Of a stretch of DNA of 64,000 bases, positions 1 to 8,011 are shown one piece after another. Under the pieces are notes generated by a model. It saw only the letters and a program-made list of their open reading frames with translations. It was not told the origin of the DNA and made no database searches. Position 1 is the first letter of the stretch, and each line of letters opens with the position of its first letter. Origin of the DNA: Nitrospinae bacterium bin107 (GTDB lineage: Bacteria > UBA8248); contig MPNJ01000005.1 in assembly GCA_002238965.1 (NCBI GenBank), positions 124,001 to 188,000 of the forward strand. Direction: 5' to 3'. The translations under genes and the position numbers were made by a program.

Positions 1-738
1 TCCCGGAACGTGGGGGTAAAGCTCGTTCGAGCGGATGGCCACGTCGATGTCGAAGCGTCCGCCGGGCCCGAGCGCCACCGACTCGCCGACCAGGTAGGTG
101 CGCAGGTAGTTGTGCTGCTGCAGGGTCAAGGCGACGGGACGCCCATCCGCGGCCAGGATCACGAACGCGGCTGTGTAGTGGTCGAGCTGGTGCCAGTCGT
201 CGAGGTCCGCCACCAGCCGGAGCGGGATGGCCGCGACCGGGGACAACCCCGCCGGCAGGCCGCTCACCCGGAACACCAGGTGGTAGGTGAGGACGGTGAA
301 TTCCCCGGCCGGCCGGTCCGCATCCTCCGGCGCCCACAGACCTGTGCGCTCCACCGCGGCGTAGACGAGGGGACGGGGCTCGGCCCCGCCCGGCGCGTGC
401 GTGAACTCGGCGCGGACGTCCTCGCGGTAGCGGTTCAGGTCACCGGCGGTGGGGCCGTCGATGCGAACGCCGTCGCCCGTTATCAGGTAGCCGTGGGCGA
501 TGTAGTCGCGGTAGAAGTCGATGGGACCTTCGTGGCCGGCGGGCAGGTGGAAGCGCGGCGCGTGGCGGCGGGCCAGGGCCCGGTCGGCCGGACCGGCGGC
601 GCCGGCCGGAGGGTTGGCCGCGAAATACGCGGCGAACCCGGGGCGCTGCGAGAAGTTGCCGTCGGCGGCGGCAGGGCCGGCCCACGCGCAAATCAGCACA
701 AGCCCCGCGAGACAGCCGATCATGTACACGTAACGCAT
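1..738 (-). CDS. Secreted protein of unknown function, partial (C-terminus cut by window edge)
   Basis: An open frame of 246 codons runs from an ATG at 738 to base 1 with no stop, so the C-terminus lies outside the window. The start is preceded by GGCGGTGATG, a weak ribosome-binding site. Residues 1-25 are a hydrophobic signal peptide ending in an AA-rich stretch, so the product should be exported. The mature part (FYRDYIAHGYLITGDG, TYHLVFRVSGLPAGL, LDDWHQLDHYTAAFVIL) looks like an ordinary folded periplasmic or surface domain with many aromatic and acidic residues. I recognise no family. The start lies 12 bases after the stop of a short beta-barrel-like reading frame, which suggests that the two once formed an operon. 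Reading frames on the plus strand here are shadows. Confidence 0.6.
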   Translation of the reverse strand, partial: MRYVYMIGCLAGLVLICAWAGPAAADGNFSQRPGFAAYFAANPPAGAAGPADRALARRHAPRFHLPAGHEGPIDFYRDYIAHGYLITGDGVRIDGPTAGDLNRYREDVRAEFTHAPGGAEPRPLVYAAVERTGLWAPEDADRPAGEFTVLTYHLVFRVSGLPAGLSPVAAIPLRLVADLDDWHQLDHYTAAFVILAADGRPVALTLQQHNYLRTYLVGESVALGPGGRFDIDVAIRSNELYPHVPG

Positions 739-750
739 TACATCACCGCC

Positions 751-870
751 TCAGTACGAATAGCGCAGGGAAAGCCTGAGCCCGTGGCTCGTGAGCTTCG
801 CCCGCGTCGCGGCGAGGTCGAGCGGTAGCGGTTTACGGTTCCCGTCAACCTTTCCGTACGCCTCAAGCGC
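751..870 (-). pseudogene. Possible C-terminal remnant of an outer-membrane beta-barrel gene
   Basis: A minus-strand frame ending at 751 encodes a tail (LTSHGLRLSLRYSY) with the alternating pattern and final aromatic residue of an outer-membrane barrel. The frame extends upstream to 1041, but the part before about 870 has no convincing protein character, and there is no room for a barrel before the next gene. I read it as a truncated remnant placed just before the secreted-protein gene. It could also be a chance open frame. Confidence 0.3.
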
Positions 871-1166
871 AGGGCCTGCGTCGGTTCCCGATGATGTACG
901 CGACAAGCCTACGAAGGCCGGCTGCGCGGGACCTGTATAACCGATGGGATGGACGCGCTCGATTGATCGGTTTTCTAAACCGTCACCATTTCGCCGGAGT
1001 TCGTCTCGCCTTCCACGTCCGTAAAAGCACCCCGGGCTCACACGTACAAATTCTCCATGTCATCGGCGCCGAAGGTTCGGGCCTTCGGAAGATTTGTTTC
1101 CATCGGAACGGAAACCGGAGTGCGCTCTGCGGGAGGTCTTCGTTTCACCTCGATCCGTCCGGGCGT

Positions 1167-2321
1167 TCAAAGGACACCCTCCCGGGTTTCGGCGAGCACC
1201 ATATCCACCACGGAGCGCATGGCCTCTTCGCGGCTCTCGCCATTCAGGCCGCAAAGACGGAAATGATCGACTTGCCGGTCTGCGCTGCTGCCCTCCCGGA
1301 TGATGGTGAGCGCGTGGCGCATTTGATCCTCGCACGCCAGCGCCCGGGCGTCGGGGGTGAGTTTCTCGATCAGTTCCGTTGCGTAGTCCTCGATGTCCAC
1401 CCGCCCTCCAAGGTCCATGTCGCCGAGAAAGGCCAGCACACCGTACCGCTGGGCGAGCCAGCGGTTCTCGGCGATGATCTCCGTGGGCGGCTCGGGCGGC
1501 AGGCGGCCCTCGCCGTCCAGGCGCGCCAGCCACCGGATCAGGGAGGCGTAGAGGGCGATGATGCTCGCGGCGTCCTCGAGGCGCGGGCAGGTATCGCAGA
1601 TGCGAAGCTCCACCGTCGGGTGAGCGTTGGAGGGGCGAATGTCCCACCACACTTCGCTGCCGTCTCTGATGACTTCGATGCGCCGGTAGTCGTCCACGAT
1701 GCGGTCGTACTCCGCCCGGGTACGCAACGGACCGGGAATGCTGGTGCGCGGGAGCACGCCGAGGAGGTTCAGCCGCCAGGACTTCAAGCCGGTCTCACCC
1801 CCGCCGTAGAACGGCGAGGACGTCGACAGCGCGTGGAAAAGGGGAAGGTATCTCCGGAGCGACGTCATGACCCGGATGCGCGATTCCGGGTCGCCGAAGC
1901 CGGCGTGGACGTGCATGGCGGTCAGGCAGATCCGGCGGAAGCTCTCCTGGTAGGTGGCCGCGAACCGCTCGTAGCGATCCTTCGGCGTGACCAGCTGCGT
2001 TCGCCATTGCGCGAAAGGATGCGTGGAGGCGGCCATCACGGCTGCGCCGTGCTCCTCGGCCGCCTCGATAACGACCCGCCGGGTCTCGCGCAGCGCCTCG
2101 CACGCTTCGGCCACCGAGCCGCAGACGCGTGTGTTGGTTTCGAGTTGGGCGCGAAGGAACTCGGGCACCACCTTGTGAGGGCCGCGCCTCTTTTCGCAAG
2201 CCGCGAGGATCCCCGGGTCGGGTTCGGCCAGAAGGTCGCGGGTGTCGGGGTCGACGAGAAACAGCTCCTCCTCCACCCCGAGGGTGATCTCCGAAACTTC
2301 CCCGTGCGCGGAACCACTCAT
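1167..2321 (-). CDS. ybdK: Carboxylate-amine ligase, YbdK / glutamate-cysteine ligase type 2 family
   Basis: A 384-residue protein of the GCS2 family, close to the usual length for YbdK. Family signatures are visible: ITLGVEEELFLVD near the N-terminus (acidic metal and substrate binding), the NTRVCGS segment around residue 63, the MHVHAGFGDPESRIRV core, and WWDIRPSNAHPTVELRICD. Members join glutamate or a related carboxylate to an amine using ATP, and YbdK has weak gamma-glutamyl-cysteine ligase activity. The true substrate cannot be told from sequence. The start is supported by a GAGGGGG ribosome-binding site six bases upstream. It appears to be monocistronic, and its neighbours give no pathway. 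Confidence 0.85.
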   Translation of the reverse strand: MSGSAHGEVSEITLGVEEELFLVDPDTRDLLAEPDPGILAACEKRRGPHKVVPEFLRAQLETNTRVCGSVAEACEALRETRRVVIEAAEEHGAAVMAASTHPFAQWRTQLVTPKDRYERFAATYQESFRRICLTAMHVHAGFGDPESRIRVMTSLRRYLPLFHALSTSSPFYGGGETGLKSWRLNLLGVLPRTSIPGPLRTRAEYDRIVDDYRRIEVIRDGSEVWWDIRPSNAHPTVELRICDTCPRLEDAASIIALYASLIRWLARLDGEGRLPPEPPTEIIAENRWLAQRYGVLAFLGDMDLGGRVDIEDYATELIEKLTPDARALACEDQMRHALTIIREGSSADRQVDHFRLCGLNGESREEAMRSVVDMVLAETREGVL

Positions 2322-2884
2322 TATTCGCCCCCTCTATTCAGTGCGGAATGCCGCCCTTTGATGATTCCGGATATGGAAGAGCAAACTGGAGACTCATGAT
2401 ACCTTCAAGGGCAGCGCTTGTCATGCCCTGGCGCATCATTGCCGGCCCTGAATGCCTGCATGCACGCGGATTACACCCCTCACCGTTGTATGGACAAGGC
2501 ATGGTTTCCCGCCTGGCCATGGATGTCATTGCCCGCCATGGCAATTCCTCCCGCCGGGCATGCGCCGAGCAGGCGTTCCGCCGGCTCGCTTCGTGAACCG
2601 GGAACCGCATCCCGGCCCGGTTTTTCCACTCCCACGCATGTGTCGCAACGTGGCCGGGATGCAGCCTTGGACCATACGGAAATTATGTAGAATCCGTTTC
2701 CGTTCATGAGTGACGTTCGAGTGATTGATTCGCCGGGCATGGTGATTTTGGGTGATTTCGGCCCGAAGCCCGCCTCGGCGACGCTGCGCCGTGCGTCCCG
2801 AAGAGGCCGAGCCGGGCCGGCAGGGGGCGCGGGAGCCAGGCCGGTGAATGCCGTCGCCGCGAAAAATTCAGGCGCGGGCTACCG
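2322..2884. other. Intergenic stretch, no supported gene
   Basis: About 560 bases between the YbdK gene and the duplicated znuA 3' region. Short frames exist on both strands, but none has a ribosome-binding site with protein-like composition. I see no RNA gene or clear terminator. Confidence 0.5.
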
Positions 2885-2896
2885 AGAATACGCGGG

Positions 2897-3300
2897 GAAC
2901 CGGGCGGGCTCGTTCATATCCCCGAACGCCGGGTCAAATTATTTTCCCGCAAGACACCCCTTGAGCGATTTCGCCATGTTGCGCATGAGGGTGAAATACG
3001 CGTCCTCACCGGCGGGAATATTCGCGCCCAGGGGGTCGAGCACGCCGGTTCCGGCCCCCGTTCCCGCCATGATGACCTTCACGAGCTTGGGCTGGAACTG
3101 CGGCTCAGTAAACACGCAAATCGACTTCGTGTCCCTGATCTTCTTGCGTATCGCCTCCAGGCGCGCCGAGCCCGGCTTCTTCTCGGGCGAGAGGGAAACC
3201 GACCCGATGGCGTTCAACCCGTAGCGTTTCTCCATGTATTGATACGCATCGTGAAAGACGATGTAGGGCGCGCCTTTCACGGGCGTGAGGGTCCGTGCGA
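2897..3300. repeat. Duplicated segment: second copy of the znuA 3' end and its downstream flank
   Basis: This stretch closely matches 7967-8352, the 3' third of znuA and about 45 bases beyond its stop. The match includes the non-coding GGGCGGGCTCGTTCATATCC flank, so it is a DNA duplication and not merely protein homology. Coding differences are scattered substitutions without indels. The two copies are in the same orientation and lie at opposite ends of the minus-strand zinc gene train. Confidence 0.85.
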
Positions 3301-3328
3301 GATCATCGACATCAGCCGCTGGCCGCAC
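2939..3328 (-). pseudogene. Truncated ZnuA (C-terminal lobe only)
   Basis: The frame encodes 129 residues that match the last third of the full ZnuA at 8012-9127, from LTPVKGAPYIVFHDAYQYMEK through to the identical SLKGCLAGK ending. It lacks the signal peptide, the N-terminal lobe and the histidine-rich loop, so it could not work as a zinc-binding protein. The annotated start is a GTG without a good ribosome-binding site, and a TAG lies in frame just upstream. It sits 43 bases after the WD40 gene. The reading frame is intact despite divergence from the full copy, which fits recent decay but leaves a residual product possible. Confidence 0.8.
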
Positions 3329-3371
3329 TGTTGCGCAGCACTACGCGTGCGCTGGCAATTCGGGCCTTTGT

Positions 3372-4412
3372 TCATCCTATCCGCCAAACCGTCACGCCAC
3401 CCCGGGCGTCGAGCGCTGCCAGCGCGCGCCCGTCTGGCCGCCAGTACAGTTCGGCCCCGATGCCCGCCAAAACCGCGGACCCGATCGAACGGCCTTTTCC
3501 ATCCCTCTCAAGCGACCACACCGCTACGGTGCCATCCCTTGCTGCCGATGCCAGGCGCATCTCGCGGCGAGCGAAGGCAAGCGTCGTGACGGGTTGAACA
3601 TGAAACTCAAGAACGCCGGGCCGCGTGCCTTCGGGGCCACTTCCCTGGAAACTCCAGACCGTCACTGCTTCCCCTCCGCCGGTGGCCAAAAGGGTGCCGG
3701 TCTCATTGAAAGCCAGGGCCGACGGCTTGGCAGAATATCCTGACATCATGTAGTCCTGCTCCGTGGAGCGACGCCAGAAGTGCACCGAGTTGTCCTGGCT
3801 GCCGCAGGCCACGATATCCCCGTCCGGGCTCAGTACTATCGACACCAAGGACCCCTGCCACTCCAGCTTCTGGCGAAGTTCGCCAGTGGGCGCGTCGAAG
3901 AACGTCACTCGACCGTAACAGGCCGTCGCCAGCTCCCCTTCGCTCGACCAGGCGATCGCGCTGACAGTGCTGGGATGATCATCAGATCGCCAAACCTCCG
4001 CGCCGTCCACGCCATACGCGCGAACCTGCCGGGAGCAGGAGACTGCCAGCCATTGTCCGTCCGGCGACCACGCCACGTTCTCCACCCAACTACTGCCGAT
4101 GTCGATAGCCTGTTTTACCTGACCTTCGGCGACACCCCAGATAAGGACGCGTCCGTCCTGGCCAGCCGTAGCGAACGCGGTTCCGCTTGGGTGGATCGTC
4201 ATCGCGAGCACGCCGCCATCATGAGCTCCCTGCCGCGCCCAGGCGCTTGCGCCGGACTTGCCGTCGAATGCGTAGACGCCACCCGCGGCGTCACCGACCA
4301 CCAGCGCATCACCGCGGAGGGTCCAGCCCCCGGCGATGGCGTAGTCGCCGACCGCCGCAGACCAGCCCCGGCGAAGAACACCCTTTTGACTGGCGACATT
4401 CAAATCAGACAT
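3372..4412 (-). CDS. WD40-repeat beta-propeller protein of the zinc locus
   Basis: A 346-residue protein made almost wholly of WD40-like repeats: HPSGTAFATAGQDGRVLIW, SPDGQWLAVSC, SPDGDIVACGSQDNSVHFW, FNETGTLLATGGGEAVTVW, RLASAARDGTVAVW and a final GGVTVWRIG. There are about seven blades. There is no signal peptide, so it is probably cytoplasmic. WD40 proteins are known neighbours of COG0523 GTPases, and here the start overlaps the end of the COG0523 gene by 13 bases, which implies coupled translation. By inference it may scaffold metal delivery by the GTPase. No enzymatic motif is present. Confidence 0.85.
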   Translation of the reverse strand: MSDLNVASQKGVLRRGWSAAVGDYAIAGGWTLRGDALVVGDAAGGVYAFDGKSGASAWARQGAHDGGVLAMTIHPSGTAFATAGQDGRVLIWGVAEGQVKQAIDIGSSWVENVAWSPDGQWLAVSCSRQVRAYGVDGAEVWRSDDHPSTVSAIAWSSEGELATACYGRVTFFDAPTGELRQKLEWQGSLVSIVLSPDGDIVACGSQDNSVHFWRRSTEQDYMMSGYSAKPSALAFNETGTLLATGGGEAVTVWSFQGSGPEGTRPGVLEFHVQPVTTLAFARREMRLASAARDGTVAVWSLERDGKGRSIGSAVLAGIGAELYWRPDGRALAALDARGGVTVWRIG

Positions 4413-5746
4413 GCCTCGAATCCCTGCCGCATGCTCTGCTCATCGAGGTTGCGGCCGATGAAGACGAGCTGATTGCGCCGGGGCGAGTCTCCCCATGGAC
4501 GATCCGGCTGGCCGTCAAAGAGCATGTGAACCCCCTGGAAGACGAAGCGATGCGACTCACCCGCGAGGCTGATGAAGCCCTTCATTCGGAAGATGTCCAC
4601 CCCGCGCTCACTGAGCAGTTCGCCAATCCAGGCGTCGAGCATTTTGGGATCGACGTCGCCGTCCCTCTCGATCGCGATCGAGCCCACCTCGTCGTCGTGC
4701 TCGTGCTGTGCGACCCAAGTGCGCTCGACCTCTTGCCTGATTGTCGCTCCTTCCGCGTTCGTCAGTTGGAGATCGAACTCCTCCGCGCTGTGCTCGGCGT
4801 AGAGGCCAACCCGCACCGGCGTATCGACCTCCAAGAAGAACGACTTGCGCCCTGGGGAATTGAGCTGGAGGTTCACATGCTTTCCGACTGGAATCTTTTC
4901 CCCGGGGCGAATGATCTCCGCAGGTTCGGCGTACCGCCGCACACACCACTCCGCACTCTCACGGAGGGCAGCGTCATCCGTGCCTTGGTCGGACACGACG
5001 ACGAGCGACATCGCCGGATCAGGTCCATCGGCGAGGTCGAGTTCGTAGCGGCCGATATCGAGCGAATAGACTCCGGTCCATTCGAACGGATACTCCGGCT
5101 CGAGGAAGGTGGGACGACGCTCGAGCACCTGGTCCAGGTCGAAGGCACCGAGGTTGAGGACCGTGTCGACCGAGACGTTCGCCCGCTCGCTGCGCACGAC
5201 TCGTGCCATTCGGTTCATGTCCCGGAGCCGAGCCTCGAGCCTGTCGAGCGCCTCGCCGTTGACGAGGTCGGTCTTGTTGAGCACCAGGACGTCTGCGAAC
5301 GCGATTTGCTCGGTGCTTTCGTCGCTTCGGCCAAGCTGTTGTTCGATGTGGGCCGCATCGACGAGCGTGACGATCCCGTCGATCGAGAACTCCTCACGAA
5401 TCTCGTCGTCCATGAAGAAGGTCTGGGCGACCGGGCCGGGATCGGCGAGCCCTGTGGTCTCCACCAACACATAGTCGAACTTGTCGCGGCGCTTCATGAG
5501 ATTTCCGAGCACGCGAATCAGGTCTCCGCGCACCGTGCAGCAGATGCAGCCGTTCGACATCTCGAAGATCTCTTCGTCAGCGTTGATGACGAGCGCCTGA
5601 TCGATGCCGACCTCCCCGTACTCATTCTCGATCACGGCAATGCGCTTGCCATGCTCTTCACTCAATATCCGGTTGAGCAGAGTCGTCTTGCCAGAGCCGA
5701 GGAAGCCGGTGAGGATGGAAACAGGTACTTTTCGCGGAGTGTCCAT
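4400..5746 (-). CDS. COG0523 (CobW/ZigA-like) GTP-dependent metallochaperone
   Basis: A 448-residue G3E-family GTPase. It has the Walker A loop GFLGSGKTT at residues 14-22, the metal-binding CICC (C67, C69, C70), a DxxG-type switch in VETTGLADPGP, and the base-specificity motif NKTD. The C-terminal CobW_C domain follows, with HEHDDE as a likely metal-binding patch. Members load zinc, cobalt or other metals into client enzymes under limitation, and the zur/znu neighbours point to zinc. The ATG begins one base after the stop of the 102-residue gene, so the two are translationally coupled, and the 3' end overlaps the WD40 gene. Confidence 0.9.
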   Translation of the reverse strand: MDTPRKVPVSILTGFLGSGKTTLLNRILSEEHGKRIAVIENEYGEVGIDQALVINADEEIFEMSNGCICCTVRGDLIRVLGNLMKRRDKFDYVLVETTGLADPGPVAQTFFMDDEIREEFSIDGIVTLVDAAHIEQQLGRSDESTEQIAFADVLVLNKTDLVNGEALDRLEARLRDMNRMARVVRSERANVSVDTVLNLGAFDLDQVLERRPTFLEPEYPFEWTGVYSLDIGRYELDLADGPDPAMSLVVVSDQGTDDAALRESAEWCVRRYAEPAEIIRPGEKIPVGKHVNLQLNSPGRKSFFLEVDTPVRVGLYAEHSAEEFDLQLTNAEGATIRQEVERTWVAQHEHDDEVGSIAIERDGDVDPKMLDAWIGELLSERGVDIFRMKGFISLAGESHRFVFQGVHMLFDGQPDRPWGDSPRRNQLVFIGRNLDEQSMRQGFEACLI

Positions 5747-6055
5747 TTAGTTCTCCTGGAGCAGAGGTACGGGTATTGGATTTTGGACGTCGAACCCCCA
5801 CGCCTTGCAGACCTGGGCCAGGTCTTCGGCGTCAATGGCGTCCGTGGGTTTGTGAAGCTTGTGTTGCAGCGGTGGGGCATCGGGCCGAAGCAGAGCGACC
5901 ACGGTCTCGATGGACGCACACCCCTCTTCGAGACATGCCAGCTCGGTGACCGTAACCGTTGCGCCATCGGGAAGGGTCAGCGCTGCGCGCAATGCCTCCT
6001 TGATATATCGAATCCGTTCGAGGCTCGGGCGACGTGGTGATGTGTTGATCAACAT
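5747..6055 (-). CDS. Small conserved protein upstream of the COG0523 GTPase
   Basis: A 102-residue protein without signal peptide or membrane segment. It has a CLEEGC pair of cysteines (around residues 41-46) and a proline-rich middle (LLRPDAPPLQHKLHKPTDAIDAEDL). Its stop abuts the ATG of the GTPase gene, so the two are made together. The cysteine pair followed by histidine-containing segments suggests a metal-responsive or metal-donating partner of the GTPase, but this is inference. I recognise the sequence type as one found next to COG0523 genes but cannot assign a function. Confidence 0.75.
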   Translation of the reverse strand: MLINTSPRRPSLERIRYIKEALRAALTLPDGATVTVTELACLEEGCASIETVVALLRPDAPPLQHKLHKPTDAIDAEDLAQVCKAWGFDVQNPIPVPLLQEN

Positions 6056-6151
6056 GTTCTCTCTTCTCCCTGCGACAAGGCGAGACCGAAGATGGGGCCG
6101 GTTAGCGTCACGGCAGGCGTTTCAGCACTCGTCAACACACGCGCTGCTCAC

Positions 6152-6529
6152 TCAAAGGGTGATGACGAGGTCGGGCGCGGCGGGGGCGAGTGCGGCGTAA
6201 AGCTGCGGGAAGCAGCCTGCGCCTACGCCGGCCACCAGGCCCTTTGCCTTGACGTCTCCCGATCCGCATTGCTCGAACGTGCCCTCGGCGAGGTTGCGCC
6301 GCACGGCGCACTGGTCGCAGACCATGAGGAGGATGTTCTGCTCCGCGGCAACCTTGGCCAGTCGCTCGCCCACCTCGTCGCCCTCGCGCAGGCAGAACAG
6401 GTTGTCGTCAAAGAAGAACATGCCGACGACGTTCACACCGTGGTTGCCGGCTTCGAGTTGCGGCAGGATCATGGTGCCCAGCTTGTAGGTGGCCGACATG
6501 TCGGTGGCGAAGATGTATGCGACGTTCAT
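6152..6529 (-). CDS. DsrE-family protein, SaoD-like
   Basis: A 125-residue DsrE/DsrF-like small protein. The N-terminal AYIFATDMSATYKLGTMILPQLE strand-helix and the GMFFFDDNLFCLREG segment are characteristic. Cysteines in MVCDQCAVRR and FEQCGSG could carry persulfide or bind metal. It resembles the DsrE-related proteins labelled SaoD, though I cannot confirm orthology. DsrE proteins relay sulfur or sense thiols in the cytoplasm. Its place between the LbtU-like porin and the COG0523 unit suggests a role in metal or thiol handling in the same regulon. There is an AGGAGG-like ribosome-binding site upstream. Confidence 0.7.
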   Translation of the reverse strand: MNVAYIFATDMSATYKLGTMILPQLEAGNHGVNVVGMFFFDDNLFCLREGDEVGERLAKVAAEQNILLMVCDQCAVRRNLAEGTFEQCGSGDVKAKGLVAGVGAGCFPQLYAALAPAAPDLVITL

Positions 6530-6640
6530 TGTTCAGATTCCTCCTAGATTGCGTCTTTCAACCTATGGATGATGACCCTGCTACCCCTGTTCAACGGAGG
6601 AATGTCCTCTACGCTCGGTCTGCCCGTGCCCTGGCGCCGA

Positions 6641-7774
6641 CTAAAATTCGGCGGCCAACTGGAGGGTGAACGTGTCGGAGTCCTCGCCGGTTCCGCCATC
6701 GGCGACGCTGTAGTCCGTATCACGCGCCCATTCGACGCCCAGGGAAAGCCCTTCCATTACCTCGGCCGAAACACCGAGCAGTATGCGTTTTTTCGGCAAC
6801 TCAAGCGCTAACGCCTCGTCCGTCTGCTGGTAGCTCGCGGCCAGCGTCGCCTCCTTGCCGGCCAGCTCGAACCCGTAGGCTGCCTCGACCATCCAAGCGG
6901 ATGGTTTCGCGCCGTAGTCACCGAACGCCACTTCATTCGCGTGGAACTCGTCCATGGCTCCGAGGAATTCGCCGAGCACGGTGATGCTGCCAATCCGCAT
7001 CTTCGCGCTCGCTGAAACACCCGCCGCGCGGTTGATGCTGGTCTCTATCACGTCCTGCAAGCCGTCCGAATCGCCCAGGTCGTTGATGTAGGAGAGGTTC
7101 AGCCCGAGCTCGAAGTTTTCCTTCTCGATCGAATAGCCCACCGCGACGCCCGCACCCTGAATCCTGTCTTCGTCGTTCTCCGGGCTGTCGCCCTTGAAGA
7201 GGAAGACCGAACCGCTCAGCCCACCGGCCGAGGCGTCTAATTGCAGAGCCGTCTGCCTCGTCTCGCCGATGTCGAGCGTCATGGGGTCGGAAATCAGGTT
7301 CGTCTCGAAGGCGCCGAATGGAACGTAAAGCTGGCCTCCCGTGAGGGACCAAGAGCCTTCCGGCGGACCAATCGTCACCGTCGCGGTATCCACGTCCAGG
7401 GACTCGCCCTGTTCATAGAGGAGCACGACCTCTCCCTTCACCCAGTCATTCACCTGGGCTCCGATGCCGAGTTCGACCGTTTCCACGGCCAGATCCGTAG
7501 TGCTTTCCCCCTCGGCGGGATTTGCAATAGTTCCCTTGAGTTTGATAGCTCCGCCGATCTCCACGGCTTCGAACCAGTTGTCTCCTCCGGTGAGCTTGGA
7601 AATCTGCTTGTCTTTTTCGACGATCACCTTATCCTGTGCGGAGACGCGCTCTTCGAGATACTTGATGCGCTTCTCCATGCTCTTCAGGCGTTCTTCTACG
7701 GACTGCTGCGCGAACGCGGGCGCGTGCCATAGGAACATGGCGATACCGGCCATTAGCAAGGCTTTCCACTTCAT
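6641..7774 (-). CDS. LbtU-family outer-membrane porin
   Basis: A 377-residue protein with a signal peptide (cleavage near APAFAQ, residue 22). A short coiled coil follows (VEERLKSMEKRIKYLEERVSAQDKVIVEKDKQISKL, residues 26-60), then a beta-barrel ending in the typical terminal phenylalanine (TLQLAAEF). This coiled-coil-plus-barrel layout is that of LbtU, the legiobactin siderophore uptake porin. Here, downstream of znuA and presumably under Zur, it may admit a zinc complex. That is inference from location only. A good AAGGAG site precedes the ATG. The gap to znuA is 237 bases and holds a hairpin. Confidence 0.8.
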   Translation of the reverse strand: MKWKALLMAGIAMFLWHAPAFAQQSVEERLKSMEKRIKYLEERVSAQDKVIVEKDKQISKLTGGDNWFEAVEIGGAIKLKGTIANPAEGESTTDLAVETVELGIGAQVNDWVKGEVVLLYEQGESLDVDTATVTIGPPEGSWSLTGGQLYVPFGAFETNLISDPMTLDIGETRQTALQLDASAGGLSGSVFLFKGDSPENDEDRIQGAGVAVGYSIEKENFELGLNLSYINDLGDSDGLQDVIETSINRAAGVSASAKMRIGSITVLGEFLGAMDEFHANEVAFGDYGAKPSAWMVEAAYGFELAGKEATLAASYQQTDEALALELPKKRILLGVSAEVMEGLSLGVEWARDTDYSVADGGTGEDSDTFTLQLAAEF

Positions 7775-7872
7775 TCTGTCTTTCTCCTTCCCCTTTCAGA
7801 CTTCCCGTTCACAATGGGCCATGAAGCGCTGGACCGGGCCGGTTCGCATCCTTCACCGACCACACAGGTCCC

Positions 7873-7895
7873 CGGGCAGGCTCCTGCGCCTGTCC
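7873..7895. repeat. Partial GGCAGGC / GCCTGTCC hairpin of the dispersed repeat family
   Basis: A short inverted repeat between znuA and the porin gene resembling the GGACAGGC...GCCTGTCC hairpins found elsewhere in the window (19755, 22180, 27644, 33064, 36271). It may attenuate transcription between the two genes. Confidence 0.5.
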
Positions 7896-8011
7896 AGCTA
7901 CATATCTATCTCCCCCTTCGGTTCCATTCCCCGCTACGAAAATGCGGGCGGCTCCGAGGATGTGCGGGGGAGCCGGGCGGGCTCGTTCATATCCCCGAAC
8001 GCCGGGACAAA

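Noticed and set aside
2348-2740. Several short frames on both strands between YbdK and the znuA fragment
   Set aside because: All overlap each other on both strands, have no ribosome-binding sites and show no protein-like composition.
4187-6040. 617-codon plus-strand frame opposite WD40/COG0523 genes
   Set aside because: Shadow frame; the COG0523 motifs on the minus strand are complete and the two minus genes overlap naturally.
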